Below the pieces are notes generated by a model. It was not told where the DNA came from and did not search any database. It was given only the letters and a program-made list of their open reading frames with translations. 34,658 nucleotides of DNA from DATAXV01 sp036272915 (GTDB lineage: Bacteria > Chloroflexota > Dormibacteria > Dormibacterales > Dormibacteraceae), in contig DATAXV010000149.1 of NCBI GenBank assembly GCA_036272915.1, positions 1 through 34,658 on the forward strand. The letters are read 5' to 3'. The stretch's first letter is position 1, and every line of letters starts with the position of its first letter. Below, piece after piece: positions 25,421 to 32,573 of this stretch. A program made the position numbers and the translations under genes.

Positions 25421-26005
25421 ATGGCAAGAGCGCTGGTACCCGACCTCCTGAGCCCGCACCCCCTCGGTGCACATCTCCCTGCCCTGTATCAGGCCAAGGA
25501 TCCGTTCGCCCTGGGGCTTGCGGCGGCCCTCGACAACGTCATGGCTCCGGTTTTCGCAAGCCTCGACAACCTCGACGCCTATCTCGATCCCAGGATGGCT
25601 CCTCCGGATTTCCTCGACTGGCTCGGGACCTGGGTCGGAGTGGCGCTCGACGACTCATGGACACTCGAGAGGCGACGCGAGTTCGTCGCGAGAGCCACCT
25701 CCCTCCACCGGGTTCGAGGAACCGTGAGGGGACTCAGGGCGTACCTCGAGGTCGTGATCGGGAGCGACGTGGAGGTGGAGGAGAGCGGCGGGACGGCGTG
25801 GTCGACGGCGGTTGGCGAGCCGTTCCCGGGCCGCCCCGACTTCGAGGTCGAGGTCACCTTGCGGGCGGGCGGCTCGAGAGCCCTCGACCTCGATCAGCTG
25901 GACGCGCTGGTGGCCGCCGCCAAACCGGCCAACGTGAGGCACCGGGTGTCAGTTCAGGGAACGGCTCCCGAGGGCCCTGGCCCGGACGAGGAGCACGGCT
26001 CGTGA
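25421..26005 (+). CDS. Phage tail protein I-like baseplate protein (Afp12-like)
   Basis: 194 residues. SPHPLGAHLPALYQAKDPFA, LDNVMAPVFASLDNLDAYLD, PRMAPPDFLDWLGTWVGVAL and RRREFVARATSLHRVRGTVR correspond to the tail protein I/gp7-like domain, and the last 80 residues are a C-terminal beta part. In larger systems this protein anchors tail fibres; here no fibre gene follows. Instead a lipoprotein gene starts inside its stop (GTGA). It is the last recognisable structural gene of the operon. Confidence 0.85.
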   Translation: MARALVPDLLSPHPLGAHLPALYQAKDPFALGLAAALDNVMAPVFASLDNLDAYLDPRMAPPDFLDWLGTWVGVALDDSWTLERRREFVARATSLHRVRGTVRGLRAYLEVVIGSDVEVEESGGTAWSTAVGEPFPGRPDFEVEVTLRAGGSRALDLDQLDALVAAAKPANVRHRVSVQGTAPEGPGPDEEHGS

Positions 26006-26505
26006 GCCGGCTGAGGAGGGCCCGAGCGGTGTTTGTGCTCCTGCTGGGACTGACGGTCAGCGCCTGCTCGGTATCGGTCAACACAGGGTCGACGCCGACG
26101 CCCTCGCCGAGTCCCTCCCACGTGGCGAGGCCGTCCCCGACGCCGAAGCCGGTTTCGGTGGTGATGACCTATCAGGTCGAAACCGGTCAGTGCCAGACCA
26201 ATGCACAGGTCACCGTCCTCATCGGAGGTCACAGCGTGGGCACGATGAGCGTGGACAGCCAGTCGAATCCGACCGACCGCCTCACCGTGATGATGGCGCC
26301 GGTGGATCAGAAGTACTCACTCAAGGGCACGGCGTTCTTCCAGGTGAACGGACAGAGCTTCGGGCTGAATGTGAGCGGGAAGGGCGATGTACAGGTCACC
26401 GACGGCCCCAACAGCTGGAGCCTCAACGTAGACAACACCCGGGTGGCCACGGAAGGATGCCCGACCCCAGGAGGCAGCTGGCCATTGGTGGTGCAGACCT
26501 CATGA
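26002..26505 (+). CDS. Lipoprotein with P/S/T linker, translationally coupled to the eCIS operon
   Basis: 167 residues from GTG 26002, overlapping the tail protein I stop. An arginine-rich N-region, a hydrophobic stretch VFVLLLGLTV and the lipobox VSAC (cysteine about residue 22) predict a lipoprotein. A threonine/proline/serine linker follows, then a 110-residue beta-rich domain with two cysteines that could pair (GQCQ, EGCP). I recognise no family. Coupling to the particle operon suggests a surface role for the injection system, for example tethering, but this is an inference. The next lipoprotein gene overlaps its stop. Confidence 0.7.
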   Translation: MSRLRRARAVFVLLLGLTVSACSVSVNTGSTPTPSPSPSHVARPSPTPKPVSVVMTYQVETGQCQTNAQVTVLIGGHSVGTMSVDSQSNPTDRLTVMMAPVDQKYSLKGTAFFQVNGQSFGLNVSGKGDVQVTDGPNSWSLNVDNTRVATEGCPTPGGSWPLVVQTS

Positions 26506-27089
26506 GGAGGGGATGGTGGGCAGGCAAGATGGTCGCCGGCCTGTTGCTGCTCCTGCTGATCGCCGGATGCGCCAGCCAGAAGACGCCGGTGGCCCGCAAG
26601 CCGAGTCCGACGCCCAGCCCGGCGCCCACTCCCTGCCCGGTCCAGGCCGGGCCTGATGTATGGGTCCGGGGCTGTGTGACGCTCGAGGACGGTGACAACG
26701 TCGATCTGGACGGCGGCCAGGTCGACGTGCCGACCTACGACCTCGTTTTCCAAGGTGGTGTCCTGACGGTGGCTCCCGGCACGGAAGCGGCGTACCTGGG
26801 CGTGCGCGATTTCAACAGCGTCGGTCCTTCGGACATCGGCGCCGCCAACCTCGGGACCACGAGCTTCGATGTGGACCAGCTTCAGAAGGGTGGCATCCTC
26901 GCGGTGCAGACCGGCCATGGGAGGCCGTCCAAGGTCCTCTTCGACACCGTGTCGACGAAGGGCCTGAACCTGTCGTTCTTCACCTACTCGTCCTACGCGG
27001 CGGTCTCACCAACGCCCACGCCCTCCCATCACCATCCGACGCCGACGCCGACGCCGTCCCCCACAAGCACTCCGACTCCTTCGGGCTAA
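26502..27089 (+). CDS. Second lipoprotein of the eCIS operon, unknown function
   Basis: 195 residues from ATG 26502 (ATGA overlap with the preceding stop). The signal is MRRGWWAGKMVAG followed by LLLLLLIAGC, a clean lipobox with cysteine about 23. A PSPTPSPAPTP linker leads to a beta-rich domain (VWVRGCVTLEDGDNVDLDGG; GTEAAYLGVRDFNSVG). The C-terminal 25 residues return to TPTPSHHHPTPTPTPSP, so the folded part has low-complexity tails on both ends. It differs in sequence from the first lipoprotein. Histidines in the tail could bind metal. The function is unknown. Confidence 0.7.
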   Translation: MRRGWWAGKMVAGLLLLLLIAGCASQKTPVARKPSPTPSPAPTPCPVQAGPDVWVRGCVTLEDGDNVDLDGGQVDVPTYDLVFQGGVLTVAPGTEAAYLGVRDFNSVGPSDIGAANLGTTSFDVDQLQKGGILAVQTGHGRPSKVLFDTVSTKGLNLSFFTYSSYAAVSPTPTPSHHHPTPTPTPSPTSTPTPSG

Positions 27090-27090
27090 C

Positions 27091-27359
27091 GCGATCTCCA
27101 CTCACCGCTTCGCGATCTACTCCAAGCTCCAGACCGACGAGCCATGCGTCGGCCTCTGGGTGGAGGACGACAGCGCGGCGATCTCCTCCAAATACACCGT
27201 CCCCAACTTCAGCTACTGGCCGGGCGTGCAGGGCATTGGCGCCATGTTAAGCATCCGCAGGACGGCCTCCTGAACCAATCCACCGTCCCCGCCTTCCTCC
27301 CCATCCACGTTTCGCCGGGCAGCGTGATCGACACACTGCCCGGCGTCCTGGACAGCTGA
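27091..27359 (+). pseudogene. Frame-broken protein fragment, unidentified
   Basis: One frame gives THRFAIYSKLQTDEPCVGLW then VEDDSAAISSKYTVPNFSYW up to a stop at 27271-27273; a second frame gives QSTVPAFLPIHVSPGSVIDT up to a stop at 27357-27359. The two look like consecutive parts of one protein tail separated by a frameshift near 27245, with no start codon or ribosome-binding site. I do not recognise the family. It is either a decayed gene end or a sequencing or assembly error. Confidence 0.3.
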
Positions 27360-27380
27360 GCTGGCCGGCCGGCCGGCGCC

Positions 27381-27417
27381 GTCACGCGGAGCGGGACGAA
27401 GCCAACAACCGCGTGAC
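27381..27417. terminator. Inverted repeat between convergent genes, possible terminator
   Basis: GTCACGCGG (27381-27389) and CCGCGTGAC (27409-27417) form a perfect 9-bp stem with a 19-base loop, between the rightward eCIS operon end and the leftward iclR gene. There is no T-run on either side, so termination would be weak or Rho-assisted. It could instead be a protein-binding site. Confidence 0.35.
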
Positions 27418-27423
27418 CCGTGA

Positions 27424-28305
27424 TCAGCCGTTGAGGGTGGAGCTCCCCTCGGGGGGCGGATAGGGGATGTCCCCGGGCAGGCCGAGCAGGCGGGAGACGG
27501 TCGCCCCTCCCCGCTGCACGAGTTGCAGGATGGATTCCTCGGTCGCGCGTTTCGACCGGTACGCCGGCACCGTCACCATCAGCGTGCCGAGAACGTTCGC
27601 GTCGGCGTCGAAGATGGGCGCACCGATCCCGACCGCCTCGGCGCGCCGCTCGCCCCGCGAGATCTCCGCGCCGGCCTGCCTGATCCGGGCCAGGTCGGCA
27701 AGGAGCACGTCGACGTCGGTGATCGTCTGGGGCGTCAGCGGCTCCAGGCCCTGGGCGATGATCGCCCGCACTTCCTCAGGGGGGAGGTACGCCATTACGA
27801 CCTTGCCGCTGGCACCCGCGTAAGGAGAGAAGGGCGTGTACATGACCGTGTGGTAGCGGACCGGGCTGGAGGTCTCAACGCGGTCGACGAAGACCGCCTT
27901 GCGCTGGGCGCGGTCGTAGAGGACGAGCAGGGCGGTCTCGTTGCACTGGTCGACGATCCATTCAAGGATGGGGTGGGCGATGCCGCGAACCTGTGACGGC
28001 TGGTACGCGGCCCGGGCGATCCGGAGCAGCGAGGGGCCCCACCGATACGCCTTGGTCCGGTCGTCGACGACCAGGAGGCCCTCCTGGACCAGGCCTTGAC
28101 ACACGCGGTGGACGGTGCTGCGGGGAAGACCGACCGCCACCGCCAGTTCGCGGATGCTGGCGTCGGAGCCGTGTTCGGCCATGAACGTCAGCACCGTCAC
28201 GGCACGGTGCAGAGCGCCCGAGGTGTTGCCCTGCTCCGCCGGCCCATCCTCCGCGGCCAGGCCCTCCGGCGTGGGCGGCCGCGTGGTGATCCGCCGCTGA
28301 TTCAA
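27424..28305 (-). CDS. IclR-family transcription regulator
   Basis: 293 residues from TTG 28305. That start is chosen because AAGGAG (complement of 28313-28318) lies 7 bases upstream; longer frames read through the control region. A winged helix-turn-helix covers about 33-90 (ALHRAVTVLTFMAEHGSDAS, IRELAVAVGLPRSTVHRVCQ). The IclR effector domain follows (ILEWIVDQCNETALLVLYDR; SPYAGASGKVVMAYLPPEEV; RGERRAEAVGIGAPIFDADA). IclR proteins usually control neighbouring catabolic genes and their own. The divergent catabolic operon and the palindrome at 28427-28443 fit that. The inducer is unknown. Confidence 0.9.
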   Translation of the reverse strand: MNQRRITTRPPTPEGLAAEDGPAEQGNTSGALHRAVTVLTFMAEHGSDASIRELAVAVGLPRSTVHRVCQGLVQEGLLVVDDRTKAYRWGPSLLRIARAAYQPSQVRGIAHPILEWIVDQCNETALLVLYDRAQRKAVFVDRVETSSPVRYHTVMYTPFSPYAGASGKVVMAYLPPEEVRAIIAQGLEPLTPQTITDVDVLLADLARIRQAGAEISRGERRAEAVGIGAPIFDADANVLGTLMVTVPAYRSKRATEESILQLVQRGGATVSRLLGLPGDIPYPPPEGSSTLNG

Positions 28306-28312
28306 TCCAGCA

Positions 28313-28318
28313 CTCCTT
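28313..28318 (-). promoter_or_regulatory. Ribosome-binding site that sets the TTG start of the IclR gene
   Basis: The leftward strand reads AAGGAG here (ctcctt on the plus strand), 7 bases before TTG 28305. No comparable site precedes any of the longer candidate starts. Confidence 0.6.
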
Positions 28319-28380
28319 CCGGCGCCTGCAGCGGAGCCGACCGCGCCATCGTACCGCCGGGGCGCCCGCCGGCAGAGCGC

Positions 28381-28411
28381 TTGTGCGCGGTGCTCCACCA
28401 TCAAATATACT
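28381..28411 (+). promoter_or_regulatory. Candidate promoter of the NicX-like operon
   Basis: TATACT at 28406-28411 matches the -10 consensus at 5 of 6 positions. The best upstream element is TTGTGC at 28381-28386 (3 of 6), 19 bases away, so the -35 is weak and an activator or an extended -10 may be needed. Transcription from about 28418 would run straight into the palindrome at 28427-28443. Confidence 0.4.
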
Positions 28412-28426
28412 AATTGTCGGGACGAC

Positions 28427-28443
28427 GTCCCATTATATGGGAC
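28427..28443. promoter_or_regulatory. 17-bp palindrome, probable IclR operator with iclR -10 inside
   Basis: GTCCCAT-TAT-ATGGGAC is a perfect 7-bp inverted repeat with a 3-base centre, the size and shape of IclR-family operators. Read leftward, its middle contains TATAAT (plus-strand 28432-28437), a perfect -10 hexamer for iclR. A bound regulator would therefore cover the iclR promoter and the first transcribed bases of the rightward operon. Confidence 0.55.
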
Positions 28444-28496
28444 ACTCGTGGACAAGGATGGATGTGATTACCGAGGCCACTCCGGAGGGAGGGTTG

Positions 28497-29582
28497 ATGA
28501 GCGGGACTCTTGCATATTTGCGTGCGCCCCTGGCGGCCAACATCGGGCAGGGCATGTCGGTGCTGGTGCTGACCGACACCGCGCACGACCCCCGGGTCTG
28601 GCAGGCGGTGCTGTCCATCGTCACCGACTGCGGCGCCGAGGCGACCCTGGCGCTGTTCGATCCCCGGCCCGCCGACTACTTCGACCCCCCCGCCGTGGTC
28701 GCCCAGGCGATGCAGACGACCGACGTGAACGTGCTGCTGGCGTCGACCGGGATGCTCCACAGCCCCGCGGCGATGCAGGCGATGGCCCGGGGTATACCGT
28801 CCATCTGCATGGACGGCGGCATGACCCTGGAGATGTTCCAGAGCGGGGCGGTGACAGCCGACTACCGCGAGATCATGTCGCTCAAGCACTACGTGGCCAA
28901 GAACGTGTTCGGCACCTCGGCGCGCACGGTCCGCGTGACATCGCAGTTCGGCAGCGACCTGACCTACCAGGTGGGGGGGCGCATCTTCGTCCCACCCCTG
29001 CGCGACGCGGACACCGACCCGCTGAGGTGCTACCGGCGGACGGCGGAGGGGCGGGAGGCGAGCCCGATGTACGCCTGCCTGTATCCCACCGGGGAGTTCA
29101 ACGTCCCCCCCATCGAGGGGAGCGCGAACGGCGTCCTCGTCGTCGACCTCACCATGCATCACCTGGGCCGGCTGGCCAGCCCGATCTCGCTGCACGTGTC
29201 GGACGGCCGCATCACGGACATCGAGGGCGGGGCCGACGCGCGGATTCTGCGCGAGCACCTCAAGGCCCACGGCGACGAGAACGCGCGCATGTTCCCCACC
29301 GAGGCCTCGGTGGGGATCAATCGCAAGGCGCGGATCACCGGGGTCCAGCGCGAGGACAAGAACATCTTCGGGTCGATGCACTTCGGGCTCGGGACCAACG
29401 TCGACGTCGGGGGTAGCGTGGTCAGCAACATCCACATGGATGGGGTGGTCCTGGAGCCGACGCTGTACGTGGACGGCGACATGCGCATCGATCGCGGCCG
29501 GTTCCTGGTGCCGGTGAGCGCCGGAGAGGAGGCGGCGGCGGCCGCCGCCGGGGCGCCCCTCAACCCGGTCGCGGGGGAGTAG
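28497..29582 (+). CDS. NicX/aminopeptidase T (M29)-like metalloenzyme
   Basis: 361 residues; ATG 28497 follows GGAGGG (28484-28489) at 7 bases. The C-terminal half shows the family metal motifs: PTGEFNVPP (E200), FPTEASVGINRKARITG (E269), GSMHFGLGTN (H295) and NIHMDGVVLEPTLYVDG (H313 and D315). The HxD pair matches, from memory, two iron ligands of 2,5-dihydroxypyridine 5,6-dioxygenase NicX, which is itself related to M29 aminopeptidases. It may therefore open a hydroxylated heterocycle or aromatic ring, or act as a peptidase; sequence alone does not decide. It is the first gene of a three-gene operon with 6-base gaps, opposite the IclR regulator. Confidence 0.7.
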   Translation: MSGTLAYLRAPLAANIGQGMSVLVLTDTAHDPRVWQAVLSIVTDCGAEATLALFDPRPADYFDPPAVVAQAMQTTDVNVLLASTGMLHSPAAMQAMARGIPSICMDGGMTLEMFQSGAVTADYREIMSLKHYVAKNVFGTSARTVRVTSQFGSDLTYQVGGRIFVPPLRDADTDPLRCYRRTAEGREASPMYACLYPTGEFNVPPIEGSANGVLVVDLTMHHLGRLASPISLHVSDGRITDIEGGADARILREHLKAHGDENARMFPTEASVGINRKARITGVQREDKNIFGSMHFGLGTNVDVGGSVVSNIHMDGVVLEPTLYVDGDMRIDRGRFLVPVSAGEEAAAAAAGAPLNPVAGE

Positions 29583-29588
29583 CCGGCC

Positions 29589-30509
29589 ATGACCGATCCG
29601 CCCCGCAACCTCGCGCAGAGCATCACGCCCTTCGACGCCGAGGGCGGCATCGACGAGGCCCTGCTGAGGGCACACCTGAGGCGGATGGCGGCGGCGGGGA
29701 TGGGCGTGTACCTGGGCAGCCCGGGGGGCGGCGAGGGCCACAGCCTGACCAACGCCGACTACGAGACCCTGTACGGGGTCGGCGTCGACGAGGTCGGCGG
29801 GAAGGTGGCGGTGTGGGCGACGGGGTTCGAGCCTCGCACCGCCTCGAAGTTCATCGAGGTCGCGAGGATCGCCGAGGCGGCCGGCGTCGGGGCGATCGGC
29901 GTGTACCCGGTCGACGCCGGCCACCTGATGCGACCGACTCCGCGGGAGCAGGAGTGCTACTACCGGGAGATCCTGGACCAGATGCGGCTCCCGGTTGTGA
30001 TGCTGACCATGGAGGACACCGTCGGCTACAAGCTACCGCTCCCGCTGCTGGAGAGGCTTGTCGCCGCCTACGACAACATCTTCGCCGTGCTGATGTACGA
30101 CAGCGTCTATCTGACCGAGGCGCATCGCACGTTCGGCACCCGCCTCAAGATCTACGCCGGCGGGGCGAACGTTCTCAACAACCTCGCCTTCGGGGGTCAT
30201 GGCTTCTCCGGCTCCGAGGCGAACATCGTGCCCCGGCTGTGCCGCTCGATCGTGGACCTCTGGCTGCGCGGCGAGCACGGACGGTCCGCCGCCGCCTACG
30301 TCAAGCTGATGGGCCTGAGCGCGGCGCTGGCGCCCCTCGCGCCCTCCATCGCCCGGCCCGTGAAGACGGCGCTCAGCATCCTCGGCCTTCCCGCCGGGCA
30401 TCTCCGGCGGCCGTACCTGGCGGCGGAGCCGGAGCTGGAGGAGAGGCTCGCCGCGCGTCTCCGGGAACTCGACCTGCTCGAGCTGGAGGAGAGCGCCGGG
30501 CTCGACTGA
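29589..30509 (+). CDS. DHDPS/NAL-family (DapA-like) protein lacking the catalytic lysine
   Basis: 306 residues, class I aldolase superfamily by pattern: ITPFDAEGGIDEALLRAHLR, AAAGMGVYLGSPGGGEGHSL, KFIEVARIAEAAGVGAIGVY and the glycine turn LKIYAGGANVLNNLAFGGHG. At the place of the Schiff-base lysine (E. coli DHDPS K161) the sequence reads NIFAVLMYDS, with L168 at the lysine position. The tyrosine motif YNxPxxTG is replaced by LTMEDTVGYK. The usual pyruvate-imine chemistry is therefore unlikely. It may be a lyase or hydratase with altered mechanism, or a non-catalytic partner. It sits between the NicX-like and lactonase genes, with 6-base spacers. Confidence 0.75.
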   Translation: MTDPPRNLAQSITPFDAEGGIDEALLRAHLRRMAAAGMGVYLGSPGGGEGHSLTNADYETLYGVGVDEVGGKVAVWATGFEPRTASKFIEVARIAEAAGVGAIGVYPVDAGHLMRPTPREQECYYREILDQMRLPVVMLTMEDTVGYKLPLPLLERLVAAYDNIFAVLMYDSVYLTEAHRTFGTRLKIYAGGANVLNNLAFGGHGFSGSEANIVPRLCRSIVDLWLRGEHGRSAAAYVKLMGLSAALAPLAPSIARPVKTALSILGLPAGHLRRPYLAAEPELEERLAARLRELDLLELEESAGLD

Positions 30510-30515
30510 GGCGGC

Positions 30516-31667
30516 ATGACCTATGTCTACGTCGGGGGTCACACCCGGTCCAAGCCCTTCGCCGATGACCCCCGCCCCGGCAGGGGAACGGGGATCAGCG
30601 TCTACCGCCTGGAGGAGAGGGACGGCTCGCTCCTCCCCGTCCAGACCGTCGCCCTGGAGCCCGACCCCACCTACCTGCACGTGTCGCCCTCCGGCGGCAC
30701 GCTGTACGCTGCCATCCACTCGTCGATCCACCTCGGCCAGCCGGGGAGCGCGCTGGTTTCGTTCTCCATCGACCCCGGCACCGGTGCGCTGACGCGGCTG
30801 AACCACCGGGCGATCCCCAGCCCCCACGCGGCCCATGTCGGTCTCGATCGCTCCGAGCGCTTCGCGCTGGTGTCGAGCTCGGTCGGGGGCGGCCTGTCCG
30901 TCGTCGCCATCGAGGCCGGTCGCGGGCTGGGCCCGCTCACCGACGAGATCCGCCACGCGGGCGCCCTGATGCCGGCGGGCGTGGCGGCGCCGTTCCCGGC
31001 GGCGATCCGCCGCGGCCCCCCGTTCCCACACTGCATGCTCCCCGACCTGGCGAACCGCTTCATCCTGGTCGCCGATCTCGGGCGGAACCGCGTCGACGTC
31101 CATCCCTTCGACGCCGTCCGTGGCACCCTCGGGCGATCGGCGCGATCGTTCGAGCTTCACGCCGGTGCCGGTCCGCGCGCGCTGGCGATGCATCCGGCCG
31201 GCGCCATCGCGTACGCGATGAACGAGGACGACTGCAGCGTCAGCGTGCTTGGGTACACGCCCGCCACCGGCATGCTGGAGGAGGTCCAGCAGGTCGGGAC
31301 CCTCCCCCACGGAGCCGCCGGAAGGAGCACCGGCGGCGCCGTCGCCGTCCACCCCTCCGGCCGTCTGCTGCTCACCACCACCCGGGGTTCCGACAGCATC
31401 GCGATGTTCGCGATCGACGCCGGGGGCACCCCGGAGATGGTGGCCTCACTGCCGGCCGCGGGAGCGCACCCGAGGCATCTCGCCCTGACACCCCTCGGGG
31501 ACATGGCCCTGGTCGCCAACACCAACAGCGACGGCGTCACCGCCTTCAGGATCGACCTCCCCGGCGCCCGTATGACGCCGGCGGGGGTCACGTCCGTGCC
31601 GACCCCGACCTGCGTCGCCTTCTACGACCCCGCCGCGCGCGCCAGGTCGTCGATCTCGGGCACGTGA
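30516..31667 (+). CDS. Lactonase-family seven-bladed beta-propeller (Pgl-like)
   Basis: 383 residues. YVYVGGHTRS at the start and the repeating blades (TYLHVSPSGGTLYAAIHSS, HAAHVGLDRSERFALVSSS, PHCMLPDLANRFILVADLG, RALAMHPAGAIAYAMNEDD, RHLALTPLGDMALVANTNS) are those of the lactonase family that includes 6-phosphogluconolactonase of the YbhE type. It would hydrolyse a lactone. In this operon, with a NicX-like and a DHDPS-like gene, a lactone intermediate of a catabolic pathway is more likely than 6-phosphogluconolactone. Its 3' end overlaps the convergent gene at 31622-31667. Confidence 0.82.
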   Translation: MTYVYVGGHTRSKPFADDPRPGRGTGISVYRLEERDGSLLPVQTVALEPDPTYLHVSPSGGTLYAAIHSSIHLGQPGSALVSFSIDPGTGALTRLNHRAIPSPHAAHVGLDRSERFALVSSSVGGGLSVVAIEAGRGLGPLTDEIRHAGALMPAGVAAPFPAAIRRGPPFPHCMLPDLANRFILVADLGRNRVDVHPFDAVRGTLGRSARSFELHAGAGPRALAMHPAGAIAYAMNEDDCSVSVLGYTPATGMLEEVQQVGTLPHGAAGRSTGGAVAVHPSGRLLLTTTRGSDSIAMFAIDAGGTPEMVASLPAAGAHPRHLALTPLGDMALVANTNSDGVTAFRIDLPGARMTPAGVTSVPTPTCVAFYDPAARARSSISGT

Positions 31668-32548
31668 AGCGCGATGGCGCCCTCCGCGAATCGGGCGATC
31701 TCCTCGGCCGGCGGCATCAGGTACGGCTCGCGTACGCCTCCCTCGCCTCCGGGCAGCCCGAAGACTCGCATCGCCATCTTGATCCAGCGCGGTGACCCGC
31801 CCTTCCACCTGCCGACGAACTGCGCCACCCGGGTGATGTCCGCGTAGACCCGACCCAGCTCCTCCAGCTCCCCGGCCTCGTAGAGGTCCAGATACCGCCG
31901 GAAGGTGCCGGGGATGAGATTGGCCTCGGCGCCGAGCAGGCCCGAGGCCCCCATCGCCAGCGCGTTGAGCGACGCGTGGTGACCGACGTAGATGTCGACC
32001 TCGCGATCCAGCTCCTCACGCAGTCCGACCAGGTAGGCGTCACTGGAGATCCCGCTCAGGTTCAGCGCCGAGACCTGCCTGTACCGGTTGCAGATGCGGG
32101 CGATCACCGGCGCCGGCACCGTGTAGCCCAGGATCGGGTTGGGGCAGAGCGCCACCGGGTGCTGGATCTCGGGGAGGACGCGATCGAAGTAGGTCAGGTA
32201 CTCCCCGTCCGTGGGCCGGTAGCCGTGCCATCCCGCCGGCCCGTAGATGTTGACCGTGTCGACCCCGGCCTCCACCGCCAGGCGCGCGTGGACCAGGGAG
32301 GCGGCGGCGGTGTGCTGCTCCGGCTGGTTCGAGTTAACGGGCACCTTGCCCCTGCACACCTCGACCCCGATCCGGTAGACGCGGCCGAGTTCGTCCCAGC
32401 TCAGGGAGTGGCCCTCGCCCGAGCCGCCGCTGGCCATGTAGACGCCGAGCCCCGCGTCCACGAACCGCTGAAGAGACGCGCGGTAGGCCTCCTCATCGAG
32501 CTCACCCTGGGGGCCGAAGGTGGTCGCGTTCCGGCAGAGAAGGATCAT
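31622..32548 (-). CDS. Second DapA-like protein lacking the catalytic lysine
   Basis: 308 residues from ATG 32548. GELDEEAYRASLQRFVDAGL, GVYMASGGSGEGHSLSWDEL, RLAVEAGVDTVNIYGPAGWH and YVGHHASLNALAMGASGLLG show the family fold, and the G-G-x-G-E-G-H-S-L loop is shared with the paralogue at 29589. The Schiff-base lysine is replaced by N163 (VSALNLSGISS), and the tyrosine of the active-site triad by C135 (ALCPNPILGY). Both paralogues thus lost the same residues, so the change is ancestral rather than random decay. It is the last gene of the leftward operon, 25 bases after the amidohydrolase stop. Confidence 0.77.
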   Translation of the reverse strand: MILLCRNATTFGPQGELDEEAYRASLQRFVDAGLGVYMASGGSGEGHSLSWDELGRVYRIGVEVCRGKVPVNSNQPEQHTAAASLVHARLAVEAGVDTVNIYGPAGWHGYRPTDGEYLTYFDRVLPEIQHPVALCPNPILGYTVPAPVIARICNRYRQVSALNLSGISSDAYLVGLREELDREVDIYVGHHASLNALAMGASGLLGAEANLIPGTFRRYLDLYEAGELEELGRVYADITRVAQFVGRWKGGSPRWIKMAMRVFGLPGGEGGVREPYLMPPAEEIARFAEGAIALHVPEIDDLARAAGS

Positions 32549-32573
32549 CGGTACCTCGATCTCCGTGCGGGCG

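Noticed and set aside
23070..25472. Long open frame on the minus strand opposite the gp25 and baseplate J-like genes
   Set aside because: It is a GC-bias shadow: composition is arginine/aspartate/leucine repeats without family motifs, and the plus strand has clear structural genes.
12142..27089. Type VI secretion system or prophage
   Set aside because: No TssJLM membrane-complex, ClpV-type or TssB/C pair, and no capsid, portal, terminase, integrase or lysis genes; ATPase, DUF4255 and DUF4157 point to eCIS.
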